Below are positions 26,272-34,876 of a DNA stretch of 64,000 nucleotides, in pieces. The stretch is from Haloarcula argentinensis DSM 12282. GTDB taxonomy: Archaea; Halobacteriota; Halobacteria; Halobacteriales; Haloarculaceae. Every line of letters begins with the position of its first letter. Position 1 is the first letter of the stretch. Under the pieces are notes generated by a model. It was given only the letters and a program-made list of their open reading frames with translations. It made no database searches and was not told the origin of the DNA. The translations under genes were made by a program, and so were the position numbers. The stretch lies in NCBI GenBank assembly GCA_000336895.1, contig AOLX01000022.1:1-64000 (forward strand). The letters are read 5' to 3'.

Positions 26272-26811
26272 CTAGTTCGACACGAGTGCAATCGCTCGCT
26301 CGGCGTCACCGTCCATCCGCTTCAGCAGCGACCGGACCCGGTCCCGGGCTGTGTCGTCGCAGTCGGCCAGCACCATCCCCTCGTCCGGTTGGCCGTAGAC
26401 GACGCTGGCCCCGGCGGGCGCGGCGAGTACTGCAGGGAGCGTAGCGAGGTCCTCCTCGCCGTCGACATCGAGAAGTGTCGTCCCGTCACTATCGATACCA
26501 TCACGAAGCGCAGCAAGCAGTTCAGCGGTGAGCGTCGCGGCCGGGTTGTCGACCGAGAGCGTCCGGTCGAAGCCATCGATCGCCGCTGCCACGTCCGCGT
26601 CGACGGCCGAGCGCTTGGTCCGTTCGTCGACTAGCGCGAGGTCGGGCGTCCGCCCGGCCTCGATGAGATGGTACGTGACCATATCACCGACAGCGATGAT
26701 TGGGTTACCGGCGTCGGCCAGCAGCGCCGCTGTATCAGTATAAATCCGTCCGAGCGGCTCTTTCAGTTCCGTTCGCAGGTCGCTCGGGAGTTCGAGAACG
26801 ACGTCGGACAC
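26272..26811 (-). CDS. GTP-dependent dephospho-CoA kinase (DUF359)
   Basis: The archaeal enzyme makes CoA from dephospho-CoA using GTP and is unrelated to bacterial CoaE. The 179-residue protein contains AVGDMVTYHLIEAGRTPDLA, the family's signature, then LALVDERTKR and VVYGQPDEGMVLADCD. It is the last gene of the eIF2-gamma/rpo7/spt4 cluster, one base after the spt4 stop, which is the usual archaeal position. Confidence 0.9.
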   Translation of the reverse strand: MSDVVLELPSDLRTELKEPLGRIYTDTAALLADAGNPIIAVGDMVTYHLIEAGRTPDLALVDERTKRSAVDADVAAAIDGFDRTLSVDNPAATLTAELLAALRDGIDSDGTTLLDVDGEEDLATLPAVLAAPAGASVVYGQPDEGMVLADCDDTARDRVRSLLKRMDGDAERAIALVSN

Positions 26812-26812
26812 G

Positions 26813-27010
26813 TTAGCGGACTTTCAGCGCGTACTTGCCCGGTTCGGTCACTTCCATCTCCTCGGCGATGTCGGAGCGCTCCGGGTGCGCGATGACGACG
26901 TAGCCGGCCCAATCCTCGGTCAGTGCGGTGCCGCCGCAGGCCTCACACTGGCTTTCGATCTCCGCGCTCTGGACGCGGTGACAGTCGCGACAGACGAGTC
27001 GGTCCGCCAT
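26813..27010 (-). CDS. spt4: Transcription elongation factor Spt4 (RpoE'')
   Basis: Spt4 binds Spt5 and stabilises the RNA polymerase clamp. The 65-residue protein has the four zinc Cys as CRDC and CEAC and the typical LTEDWAGYVVIAHPERSDIA segment. It ends PGKYALKVR. Its ATG overlaps the rpo7 stop by one base, so the pair is translationally coupled. Confidence 0.94.
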   Translation of the reverse strand: MADRLVCRDCHRVQSAEIESQCEACGGTALTEDWAGYVVIAHPERSDIAEEMEVTEPGKYALKVR

Positions 27011-27588
27011 CAGCTATCACCGGCTTCCGCCGTGCCTTCACGGCGCTCGCGCTCTTCCTGGAGCCAGCCGTGCTTGCCCAAGCCAACCTGTTTCGCTGTC
27101 AGGCCGATCTTGGAGTCGCGCGGATTGCGCTCGTCGATGCTCTTGGTGACGATGCGCGCCCGGACAGCGTCACCGACGGTGAGCGTCCGGTTGGACTCGC
27201 GGGAGGCGAGTTGCTGGTTCTCCTCGTCGTAGGCCAGATACTCATCGGATATCTGGGAGACGTGGAGCAGGCCGTCGACCGGCCCGATGCCGATGAAGGC
27301 CCCGAAGTTGACGACCTCGACGACCTCCCCGTCGACCACTTCCTGCATCTGTGGGTCGAACGTGAGGGCGTCGAACTCGGCCTCGTAGTAGACGCCGGGC
27401 TTGTTCGGCAGCACGGCACCGGTACCGATGTCGTGGACCTCGATGACGGAGACGACGCTGCCGACGTCCTCGTCCATCCGTCCTTCGAGCTTCTCTTGCA
27501 GGAGCCGTTTGACCAGCCCCGGACTGACCTCCGCCAGAAAGCGTGGCGGGACTTCGACCGTATCGCGTAGGCGTACCCGTTTATACAT
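27010..27588 (-). CDS. rpo7: DNA-directed RNA polymerase subunit Rpo7 (RpoE')
   Basis: Rpo7 forms the polymerase stalk with Rpo4 and binds the emerging RNA. The 192-residue protein has the N-terminal tip domain (MYKRVRLRDTVEVPPRFLAE) and an S1/OB domain (VDGEVVEVVNFGAFIGIGPVDG). Family length is about 190 residues. It lies 3 bases downstream of the PIN gene stop and overlaps spt4. Confidence 0.95.
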   Translation of the reverse strand: MYKRVRLRDTVEVPPRFLAEVSPGLVKRLLQEKLEGRMDEDVGSVVSVIEVHDIGTGAVLPNKPGVYYEAEFDALTFDPQMQEVVDGEVVEVVNFGAFIGIGPVDGLLHVSQISDEYLAYDEENQQLASRESNRTLTVGDAVRARIVTKSIDERNPRDSKIGLTAKQVGLGKHGWLQEERERREGTAEAGDS

Positions 27589-27591
27589 GTG

Positions 27592-27969
27592 TTATGGTTG
27601 AGTGATACCCAGTTTGTTCCGGCCCCTTAAACTAATTACTGGAACGCCCGCGTCCAGCAGGCGTCGTTTGAGGGGGTTGTCGTTCGTGACCGCGTGTGTC
27701 GCTTCGTCTGCCTGTGCCAGTTCGAGGACGGCGTCGTCCGCGTAGTCCGCCGTCGTCTGCCGAACTGTACACCGGTCGAGCAGGTCCTGCCCGACGGAGG
27801 CGGCGGTCGCTTCCGCGCCAGCGCCGTCGGCCAGTTTCGCCAGCTCGTCGCGGACGGCGGCAGGCGCGACGTAGTCCGTCGCGTCCGGCAACACTCTGTC
27901 GAGTTCCTCGAACAGGCGTACGTTGCATTCGACCGGCATCATCAGCGCGTTCGTATCCAGCACGATCAT
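27592..27969 (-). CDS. PIN-domain rRNA-processing nuclease (Fcf1-like)
   Basis: A 125-residue PIN domain. The acidic site residues are visible: [37 protein letters not shown] and HAVTNDNPLKRRL. Archaeal homologues next to eIF2-gamma are called Fcf1/Utp24-like and presumed to mature rRNA. The ATG overlaps the eIF2-gamma stop (TGATG), so it is translationally coupled. Position in this conserved operon argues for a ribosome role rather than a toxin. Confidence 0.87.
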   Translation of the reverse strand: MIVLDTNALMMPVECNVRLFEELDRVLPDATDYVAPAAVRDELAKLADGAGAEATAASVGQDLLDRCTVRQTTADYADDAVLELAQADEATHAVTNDNPLKRRLLDAGVPVISLRGRNKLGITQP

Positions 27970-29198
27970 CACCGCAGCGTGCCGACACCGATGAGCCGCC
28001 ACCGAGCGCCGACACGGCGGTTGATGGCGATCTTCGAGCCCGACGCCGCACAGACCGGGCGCTTGAGCGCGACTTCACATTCGTCGTCTCGCGCGCTCGT
28101 GACTGAACCGACCGTGGTGGCGGTGCCGATAGTCAGCATGAGCGGTTCGCCGGTGGAGATTTCGTCAACCTCGCCGCCGTCGTCGCCGACGATGCGTTCC
28201 AGCAGGTCCACGTCCATCGTGAACGTCTCGTGGACCGGCGGGAGGCTACCGGGCGGCCCGGCGACCTGTCCGGCGAGCGCGTCACCTTTCGTGATCGCGG
28301 GGTCAAGTCCGGTCCCGACGCCGAGCAGGCCGCCCGGCGTGACCGTGTCCACGAAGTCGCCGCCGGACTGCAGCGAGCGGACCGTCGTCGTCACGGGCTG
28401 CCACTCCGTCTTGCCGCCTTCCTCGACCTCACGGCCGGGGCGGAGTTCGATCTCGTCGTCGACGTCGAGTTGGCCACCCACGAGCGAGCCGCCGAGCACG
28501 CCGCCCATCAGGTCGTCCCAGGTCGTGCCGGGACGGTTGATGTCGAACGAGCGTGCGACCATCATGCGGGCGTCCTCGTCGGGGTCCCGTTCCGGCGTCG
28601 GAATCTCGGACTGGACGGCCTCGATGAGCAGATCGATGTTGGCCTCCTGACCCGCGCTGATGGGGACAACGGGTGCGCCTTCGGCGACGGTGCCTTCGAC
28701 GAACTCCTGAATCTGCTCGTAGTTCTGCATCGCCCGCTCCTCGTCGACGAGGTCGACCTTGTTCTGGGCGATGACGATGTTGTCGATGCCGATGATGTCG
28801 AGCGCGCTCAGGTGCTCCTCGGTCTGGGCCTGCGGGACAGGCTCGGTCGCCGAGATGACGAGGACGGCCCCGTCCATGATAGCCGCGCCGGACAGCATGG
28901 TGGCCATCAGCGTCTCGTGGCCGGGCGCGTCCACGAACGACACCGTCCGGAGGTGGTCGGTGTCGACGTCGTGGTCGTCGCAGTGCTCGTCGACGGTAAA
29001 GGCCTCCGGCTCCTCGGCCTCCGGGCAGCGACGGAACGTCGCGTCGGCGTAGCCGAGTCGGATAGAGATACCGCGTTTCATCTCCTCGGAGTGCTGGTCG
29101 GTCCATTCGCCGGACAGCGCCTGTACGAGCGTCGTCTTTCCGTGGTCGACGTGCCCGACGAGTCCGATGTTCACCTCCGGTTGTTTGTTCGATGTCAT
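27969..29198 (-). CDS. eif2g: Translation initiation factor 2 subunit gamma
   Basis: The GTPase core of archaeal IF2, which carries initiator Met-tRNA to the ribosome. The 409-residue protein has G1 [14 protein letters not shown]3 VDAPGH, G4 AQNKVDL, and two C-terminal beta-barrel domains. A zinc-knuckle-like stretch (FRRCPE...EHC) lies in the switch region, with fewer Cys than in some archaea. The ATG at 29198 gives [14 protein letters not shown], correct for the family. It leads the operon eif2g, PIN, rpo7, spt4, dephospho-CoA kinase. Confidence 0.95.
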   Translation of the reverse strand: MTSNKQPEVNIGLVGHVDHGKTTLVQALSGEWTDQHSEEMKRGISIRLGYADATFRRCPEAEEPEAFTVDEHCDDHDVDTDHLRTVSFVDAPGHETLMATMLSGAAIMDGAVLVISATEPVPQAQTEEHLSALDIIGIDNIVIAQNKVDLVDEERAMQNYEQIQEFVEGTVAEGAPVVPISAGQEANIDLLIEAVQSEIPTPERDPDEDARMMVARSFDINRPGTTWDDLMGGVLGGSLVGGQLDVDDEIELRPGREVEEGGKTEWQPVTTTVRSLQSGGDFVDTVTPGGLLGVGTGLDPAITKGDALAGQVAGPPGSLPPVHETFTMDVDLLERIVGDDGGEVDEISTGEPLMLTIGTATTVGSVTSARDDECEVALKRPVCAASGSKIAINRRVGARWRLIGVGTLR

Positions 29199-29585
29199 TT
29201 CGAGAGTAATCTTGGTGGAGTTTCGCCGCGTGCAACTGATAAACCTACTGTTTGCGCCCCGCCGACCGCGGTTCAATCGCCGATTTGGTCCCTGCTGACC
29301 GCGGCAACGTCACCGGATTGCTCGGTATTGGCCCCGATATAGCGACGCGGCCCCGTCGCTGACCGCGAGCAGCGGACTGTGCGAGTCGGGTGCTACGCCG
29401 GATCGCCGTTGAGAGCATTGGAGTCATCAATCAGTCATTCCACCATCCGTGACGAACCGGTCGAACCCTACTCGGTGGCGGGACAGGAATCCTGAAGCGT
29501 AGATCGTGGCCAGTTCTTGTCGGTACTGTTACGTAACTGTGTTTCTGTGAACGCTTTTGTTTATGCGGGGACAGGTTCATGTACG
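29199..29585. promoter_or_regulatory. Divergent spacer between eif2g and an ArsR-like regulator gene, with a palindrome
   Basis: No gene is visible in these 387 bp. The eif2g side has GTTTATCAG on the minus strand, a possible TATA box. Near the regulator gene a perfect 10-bp palindrome GTTACGTAAC occupies 29528-29537, followed by CTGTGTTTCTGTG and TTTTGTTTAT. It could be the operator of the regulator itself; this is inference. Confidence 0.4.
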
Positions 29586-30473
29586 ATGCGAGTCGAGGAG
29601 TCCCCCGAAACGGATGCCGACATCGATCCGGCGACAGCGTTCTCGGTCATCGCGAGCGAGACGCGCCTGGACATTCTGGAGGCACTGTGGCGCGCAGATG
29701 ACCGACCAGTTCGCTTCTCGGAGTTGTTCGACGCCGTAGAACTAGCCGACAGCGGGCAGTTCAACTATCACCTACAGGAACTCACCGGCCAGTTCGTCAG
29801 CCAGGGGCCGGACGGGTACGACCTCCGGTACGCCGGATCGCAGGTCATCCGCGCGGTGCGGGCAGGAACGTTCACGCGGACGCCCGATATCGACCCGTTC
29901 CCGGTGACCGGCGCCTGCACACGGTGTGGCGGCGGTCTACTGGCAGAGTACGCCGACGAGCAGTTCGCCATCGACTGCGAGGACTGTGGGAAGGCCCACG
30001 GCGAGTACCCGTTCCCGCCGGGCGGCCTGGTCGACCGGACGCCGGCGGAAGTCGCGACGGCCTTCGCCGAGCGGGTGCGACACCTCCACTGTCTGGCCGC
30101 CGACGGCGTCTGCCCCGACTGTGCCGGCCGAATGGGAACTGAGATCTCTCGTGATGGCGACTGCTGTCTCGACGTGTCGGTCCGCGCCGAGTTCGTCTGC
30201 AAACAGTGTCGTCACGAACTCTGTTCGCCCGTCGGGCTGACGCTACTCGATAACTCCCGCGTCGCGGCGTTCTACGACGACCACGGCGTCGACCTGTCGA
30301 GTCGACCTTACTGGACGCTGCCCTGGTGTGTCGACGACCAGTACACCAGTGTCGAAGCCACCGACCCGTGGCGGCTCGCGGTCCAGATTCCGCTGGCCGA
30401 AGCGGAACTGACCGCCTATCTGGACGGCGACCTCCAGCCGGTCGAGTTCGAGCGACAGGACTGCGGACACTGA
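29586..30473 (+). CDS. ArsR-type winged-helix regulator with zinc-ribbon-rich C-terminus
   Basis: A 295-residue haloarchaeal transcription factor. Residues about 15-85 form a winged helix (FSVIASETRLDILEALW, then SGQFNYHLQELTGQFV). The rest carries Cys pairs CTRCGG, CEDCG, CPDCAG and CKQC, which look like two zinc ribbons, before a C-terminal domain. The ATG at 29586 starts MRVEESPE; a frame upstream adds 23 unsupported residues. Self-regulation through the nearby palindrome is possible. The inducer is unknown. Confidence 0.82.
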   Translation: MRVEESPETDADIDPATAFSVIASETRLDILEALWRADDRPVRFSELFDAVELADSGQFNYHLQELTGQFVSQGPDGYDLRYAGSQVIRAVRAGTFTRTPDIDPFPVTGACTRCGGGLLAEYADEQFAIDCEDCGKAHGEYPFPPGGLVDRTPAEVATAFAERVRHLHCLAADGVCPDCAGRMGTEISRDGDCCLDVSVRAEFVCKQCRHELCSPVGLTLLDNSRVAAFYDDHGVDLSSRPYWTLPWCVDDQYTSVEATDPWRLAVQIPLAEAELTAYLDGDLQPVEFERQDCGH

Positions 30474-30610
30474 GCCGGGCTATCGGTACTGCGGCGGCGA
30501 ACTGTTTTCCACTGACCGAAATCGTCTTCAGGAGAGTCTCGGTCCGCGTCTGTTACAGAAATATCATTCAGATTATACTTATCGGCGTTCGGGACCATCG
30601 TTTCACTGTA

Positions 30611-30787
30611 ATGTACCAACCCGCACCCTACGCCGACCCCGAACTGTACCGGCCGACGTATCCACCGCTGACCGTTCGGTCCCTCCTCGGCGTTCTGACG
30701 GTCTACCTCGGCTTGCTGACGATACTCTCCCAGAGTCCGGTTCTCGTACTGGCGACGCTGGCCTGTTTCTTTGTCGCTACCCGGTAA
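30611..30787 (+). CDS. Small membrane microprotein
   Basis: A 58-residue protein, MYQPAPYADPELYRPTYPP followed by a hydrophobic hairpin from about residue 24 to the end (LLGVLTVYLGLLTIL and VLVLATLACFFVA). A GATTATACTTA box lies about 38 bases before the ATG, consistent with an archaeal TATA element. No known domain. The Tyr/Pro-rich N-terminus is unusual. Confidence 0.55.
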   Translation: MYQPAPYADPELYRPTYPPLTVRSLLGVLTVYLGLLTILSQSPVLVLATLACFFVATR

Positions 30788-30829
30788 CCGGGCGCGGGGC
30801 TTTTGCCCGTCCCAGCCCTGCCTCCGGTC

Positions 30830-31780
30830 GTGCGGGAGTTCGACTTCGAACTGGCGCTGTGTGCCCATCTTGAGCGCGAGGGCCGCCTGGTGAGCCGTCA
30901 GCTCGGCGGCGCTGTCCACGGCCGGCGCGTCCTCGACACCGTCGTTGTCGAACCGGGGCCCGAGTTCGACGAGCGGGCGGCCATCACTCCCGAACGACTA
31001 CCGACGGCGGCCATCGAAAGCAGTGTCGGGCCGGGCCGCGCCCGGTACTGGAAGGACGCTTTCGACTGCCATCCCGACCGCGCCGAGCGCGCCGTCGAGC
31101 TGGCCGTCGAGCGGGGCTTCTTCGAGCGCGAGCGTCGTGGCGGCCGGACATACGTCCGGCAGACGACGCGGTACCCAGACTGGTTCGGCGACATCGTCGC
31201 CATCGAGAACAAGCCAGATCTGGACCGCCCCGGCGACCTAGAATCACAGTTGCGGACCGACGTGTCGCTCGGGCTCGCCGACCGCGTCGTGCTGGCGACG
31301 GCCTCCTACGTGACCGGGGCGCATCTCAACCGGATTCCAGATGAAGTCGGTATCTGGCGGTTCGACACCGACAGCGGAACGATAGACGTCCGTCGGGAGG
31401 CGACACCGCTGCCGACAGACGATGCCGGCGTCGAACTCATCGAGGAGCGACCGGTCCGGACAGACGTGCGGATAGTCAGCGCTTCGGAGAAGGCTCGCGC
31501 GCGCCGGCGACTGGCCGAGCGGGCCTATGGCAAGGGGTGGCGGAGTTTCGACTACCCGGCGTGTGAGCGCTGTTCACCCGGCAGTGACGGGATTCCGTAC
31601 TGTCAGTGGAAGGACCGCGCTGTCCGCGAGAGCGACGACTGCGGTCCGGACTGCGGCGGGTACGAGGCAGCCGACCCACCGGCCGTCGACGGCGACTCGC
31701 TCCGGGCCGAGCGGACACCGTGGCGGGCAGACCCCGACGGGCGCAAGCGTCGCCAGTCGGGACTGGATCGGTTCGGATAG
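30830..31780 (+). CDS. DUF5787 protein with PD-(D/E)XK-nuclease-like motif
   Basis: A 316-residue haloarchaeal protein of unknown function. Midway is WFGDIVAIENKPDL, an Asp-x(n)-Glu-x-Lys pattern with the hydrophobic context of the restriction-endonuclease-like fold, followed by a helix LESQLRTDVSLGLADRVVL. The C-terminus has a Cys cluster (CERCSPGSDGIPYC, then CGPDCGGY) that could hold zinc or an iron-sulfur cluster. I choose the GTG at 30830 (MREFDFELALCAHLE) as the family-like start; a TTG lies nine codons upstream. The nuclease idea is inference from motif shape only. Confidence 0.75.
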   Translation: MREFDFELALCAHLEREGRLVSRQLGGAVHGRRVLDTVVVEPGPEFDERAAITPERLPTAAIESSVGPGRARYWKDAFDCHPDRAERAVELAVERGFFERERRGGRTYVRQTTRYPDWFGDIVAIENKPDLDRPGDLESQLRTDVSLGLADRVVLATASYVTGAHLNRIPDEVGIWRFDTDSGTIDVRREATPLPTDDAGVELIEERPVRTDVRIVSASEKARARRRLAERAYGKGWRSFDYPACERCSPGSDGIPYCQWKDRAVRESDDCGPDCGGYEAADPPAVDGDSLRAERTPWRADPDGRKRRQSGLDRFG

Positions 31781-31798
31781 CCGCGAGAAGCCGTTCCC

Positions 31799-32095
31799 CT
31801 ACCGGTCGTCGTCACCTGAACGTGTGTCATCAGGCGGGACGCCGCCGTCACCGGCGGTCGGGCGGCCGTGCTGTTCGTAGTTGTCTTCGGTCACCGCCGG
31901 TGCTTCAGTGGCGACCTGCGCCGCATGTTTCGTTCTGGCCTGGTAGTTCGCTGCCGCCGCTATCCCGACACAGGCCACCAGTCCCACCACCAGCACCCAG
32001 TCGATACCGCCCACGAGGACCTGCTGGACGGCGATTGCGAGAACGCCGCCAGCCAGCGACAGCCCACCAATCTCCGCGATTCCGCGCCTGTCCAT
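31799..32095 (-). CDS. Small two-helix membrane protein, unknown function
   Basis: A 98-residue protein with two hydrophobic segments (about 9-27 and 32-48) and a charged, disordered C-terminal half ending RSGDDDR. The acidic tail supports it as a real haloarchaeal protein. It is convergent with the DUF5787 gene. I do not recognise a family. Confidence 0.55.
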   Translation of the reverse strand: MDRRGIAEIGGLSLAGGVLAIAVQQVLVGGIDWVLVVGLVACVGIAAAANYQARTKHAAQVATEAPAVTEDNYEQHGRPTAGDGGVPPDDTRSGDDDR

Positions 32096-32157
32096 ACAAC
32101 GGCATTATCCGCCATGTCCTATAAGCTACGGTCTGTTTCGCGGAGCCGAATCCGGGG

Positions 32158-33033
32158 TCAGAGCGTGAACCGCTCGCCGTCGAGTCCGATATCGTCGGCG
32201 AAGGCCCTGTCCGCGGGGACGTAGTGTCCAGTGTGGACGATACGGTAGTCGTCGGCCGCAATGTCTTTGGCGAAGTCCCGCGCGCCGAGAAGGGTCATGT
32301 GTTTCGTGCCGAAGGTCCGCGGCACGCCGTCCTCGTCGTGGTGCGTGCCGCCTTTCGGGTGGTATTCGCAGGCCTCCGCGTGGATGATGCCCTCGACGAG
32401 TGCGAGGTCAGCGCCGGTCAGCACGGATTTCGAGCGGTCGGGCACGTCGTAGCAGGTGTCCCCGGAAATCGACAGCACTGCGCCGGTCTGTGGTTCCTCG
32501 ATTCGCAGGCCGTAGCACAGCAGCGGCGGGTGGGTGACCGGGACGAGCGTCACCTCGAAGCCGGCGACGATGAACGGCTCGAACGGCGTCTGTGCATGGA
32601 CCGAGACCGTATCGAGATAGTCGTAGCGGCTCCGGACGCCCTGTGCAACACTTTCACCGGTCACCGGATCGGTCTCGTCGGCGGCGTGGACCGGCAGCTC
32701 GTCGAACAGACGGTAGGCGTTGCCGAGGCCATCGAGGTGGTCGAAGTGAACGTGCGTGATGATCGCCGCGTCCGGCAGCGGGACCGACTCGCGGAGGAAC
32801 TGGTGACGGAAGTCCGGACTCAGGTCGATCAGCAGCGACTCTCCAGTGTCGTCGTTCGACACGGCAACGGAGAAGCGCGACCGCTCGACGCCCCCGGTCG
32901 GGTCGATGCCGCGCTCGCGGACGCGGGCCCGGAGTTCCTCGTCGGGGTCGCGCGCCCGTTCGCACGTGTCACAGTCGCACTGGACAGTCGGCGTCCCCGT
33001 CGTGTCGCCGGTCCCAAGCAGCGTGACCTCCAT
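32158..33033 (-). CDS. Metallo-beta-lactamase-fold hydrolase, PhnP-like
   Basis: A 291-residue MBL hydrolase. MEVTLLGTGDTTGTPTVQCD opens the fold, the extra CDCDTC cluster resembles the structural zinc site of PhnP, and the metal motif is THVHFDHLDG. Later ligands are the Asp in SGDTCYD and the His in HTGHY. PhnP is a cyclic ribose phosphodiesterase, and tRNase Z and Lactamase_B_2 proteins are relatives; substrate is unproven. The ATG at 33033 removes three extra residues. Confidence 0.85.
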   Translation of the reverse strand: MEVTLLGTGDTTGTPTVQCDCDTCERARDPDEELRARVRERGIDPTGGVERSRFSVAVSNDDTGESLLIDLSPDFRHQFLRESVPLPDAAIITHVHFDHLDGLGNAYRLFDELPVHAADETDPVTGESVAQGVRSRYDYLDTVSVHAQTPFEPFIVAGFEVTLVPVTHPPLLCYGLRIEEPQTGAVLSISGDTCYDVPDRSKSVLTGADLALVEGIIHAEACEYHPKGGTHHDEDGVPRTFGTKHMTLLGARDFAKDIAADDYRIVHTGHYVPADRAFADDIGLDGERFTL

Positions 33034-33077
33034 TACTGTCACTTCAGAAGGGGACCCGCCTAAGCCCCTCGCTTTCG

Positions 33078-33353
33078 TTACTGGCTATCGGTCAGGTTCG
33101 CCGGGTCGATCCCCTGTCGCTCCATCGTCGCCGCCAGCAGGGACTGGGCGCGCTCGTCGGAGAGGTCGTCGAACAGGCAGTCGAGAAACCCTTCGAGCAG
33201 CGCCGGTCGGATGCGCAGGTCGATGTACTCGACCTGCTTTTCCGCGATAACCACGTCTACGTCCCACTCGCCTTCATCGGGATCAGTCATCCGAACGTCA
33301 ACCCACGACTCGGCCGGCTCGTCTGTCTCGGTGAACACGTCGTTGTCAGCCAT
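33078..33353 (-). CDS. Small acidic haloarchaeal protein, unknown function
   Basis: A 91-residue soluble acidic protein, starting MADNDVFTETDEPAESW, with a beta-rich middle (WDVDVVIAEKQVEYIDLRIR) and a helical C-terminus (ALLEGFLDCLFDDLSDERAQ). No motif is recognised. The ATG at 33353 follows an A/T-rich stretch (TTACTTATCAATG on the minus strand) that may be the promoter. Probably a haloarchaea-specific family. Confidence 0.65.
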   Translation of the reverse strand: MADNDVFTETDEPAESWVDVRMTDPDEGEWDVDVVIAEKQVEYIDLRIRPALLEGFLDCLFDDLSDERAQSLLAATMERQGIDPANLTDSQ

Positions 33354-33435
33354 GGCTACCGAATGGTTCCTGCATTGATAAGTAAATCGCTCATACCGAC
33401 AGCCAGAACAGGTGTCTAAGCGGGTAAGTCGTCGC

Positions 33436-34785
33436 TCAGTGGTCGTGATCGTGGTCGTGATCACTGCCGCCGTCACCGGAGAAGCCGCCGCTCCCGGCGA
33501 CCAACGCGTCGGCGTCGCCGTCCATCATGTCCATGTTCTTGAGGTTGTCCCGCTCCTCGAAGTCGATGATAGCGTCTTCAAGGTCCTGCTGGGTGAGCGT
33601 GGTCCGCTCCTCAGTCAGAGCATTGAGGACAGCCTCACGGAGCACGAGCCGGAGGTCGCTGCCGGTCAGGCCCTCGGTGAGGTCCGCCAGTGTCTCCGGG
33701 TCGAAGTCGTCGATCTCCATCTGCTGGGTGACGATACGAAGGATGTCAGCGCGCATGCCGCTATCCGGCTTCGGGAAGTTGACGATCTCGTCGAAGCGCC
33801 GCCAGGCGGCGGCGTCGAGCTGGTCGGGGTGGTTCGTCGCGCCGATGAGCAACACCTCGTCCTGAATAAGCGAAATCTCGTCGATGCTCTTGAGAAGAGT
33901 GTTGACAGCGCGCTTGATGGCGGCGTGTTCGTCGGAGGAGCGCGTCTTGGCGACGAAGTCGAACTCGTCCATGAAGAGGATACACGGCGAGAGCCGCTTT
34001 GCGACCTCGAACACCTTCTCGACGTTCTTGGCCGTCTCGCCGAGGTACTGGCTGGTGATCATCGAGAGCTTCACCTCAACGAACGGAAGGTCGAGGTCGT
34101 GAGCGAGCGCGCGGGCGACGCTGGTCTTGCCGGTCCCCGGCGGGCCGACAAAGAGGAGTTTCCCGATCTCCCGCAGGCCGATGCGAGCGAGGTAGTCGCG
34201 GTGTTCGATGGCCTTGACGATCTTCTGTATCTCGTCTTCCTGATCGGTGGTCAACACCAGGTCGGCCAGTGTCATCTCGACCTCCTCGGGAGCGCGCACG
34301 TCCACGAGGTCGAGCATCTCCTCGTCGTCCTCGTCGTCGGTGTCGAACGCCTCCTCCAGCTTTGCGTCGATGAACGCGCGGTCGGCGCGCGACGGTCGGT
34401 TCTGTTCGCGGGCCCGCTCGTAGTCAGCGCCCTCGGCCTGGTCCTCGAAGGCTTTCGCCAGGACCGGGTTGTCTTCGAGATCCGCGGCGTCGACCCGTTC
34501 GAGGAACCACTCCTCGGCGAGGTCGCGGTCCGTCATGGAGATACTCCCCGAGAAGTCATCGCGGTCGGTGAACATCAGACCGGAGATGGCTGCCCACGGC
34601 CGCTCGATGCCGGTGGCCTCGCTCGCAGTTGTGTTGGTGATCGACAGGGGCCGTTCGATCTCGCCGTCGCTCCAGAAGACCGACCGGTACGAAGCCGGCA
34701 GGTCGTCCGGTTCGAGGTCCCGCCGCTCGCTGTAGATAGTGGCCGTCAGCAGAAACTCAACGACATCCAGTTCCGGATTGCTCAT
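33436..34785 (-). CDS. AAA-type ATPase with His-Asp-rich tail
   Basis: A 449-residue single-ring AAA ATPase. Walker A is VGPPGTGKTS, Walker B CILFMDEFD, the sensor is LLIGATNHPDQLD, and the Arg-finger region RRFDEIVNFPKP. The 190-residue N-terminal part is haloarchaeal and unlike Cdc48 or proteasome ATPases. The C-terminus has a Met/Gly stretch and ends HDHDHDH, a possible metal-binding tail. The ATG at 34785 is chosen for MSNPELDVVEF. It is divergent from the DUF1508 repeat protein. Client proteins are unknown. Confidence 0.82.
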   Translation of the reverse strand: MSNPELDVVEFLLTATIYSERRDLEPDDLPASYRSVFWSDGEIERPLSITNTTASEATGIERPWAAISGLMFTDRDDFSGSISMTDRDLAEEWFLERVDAADLEDNPVLAKAFEDQAEGADYERAREQNRPSRADRAFIDAKLEEAFDTDDEDDEEMLDLVDVRAPEEVEMTLADLVLTTDQEDEIQKIVKAIEHRDYLARIGLREIGKLLFVGPPGTGKTSVARALAHDLDLPFVEVKLSMITSQYLGETAKNVEKVFEVAKRLSPCILFMDEFDFVAKTRSSDEHAAIKRAVNTLLKSIDEISLIQDEVLLIGATNHPDQLDAAAWRRFDEIVNFPKPDSGMRADILRIVTQQMEIDDFDPETLADLTEGLTGSDLRLVLREAVLNALTEERTTLTQQDLEDAIIDFEERDNLKNMDMMDGDADALVAGSGGFSGDGGSDHDHDHDH

Positions 34786-34849
34786 TCCCACTGATGTTAC
34801 CACGCAACCGGTATAAGTCACTCGAAGCCCCGATGGCCGACACCAAGGT

Positions 34850-34857
34850 AATATACC
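34850..34857 (+). promoter_or_regulatory. TATA box of the DUF1508 repeat gene
   Basis: AATATACC lies 20-27 bases before the GTG start at 34877, the spacing of a leaderless haloarchaeal transcript, and supports the GTG. Confidence 0.55.
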
Positions 34858-34876
34858 ACGGCTGTGTATTTTTCGC

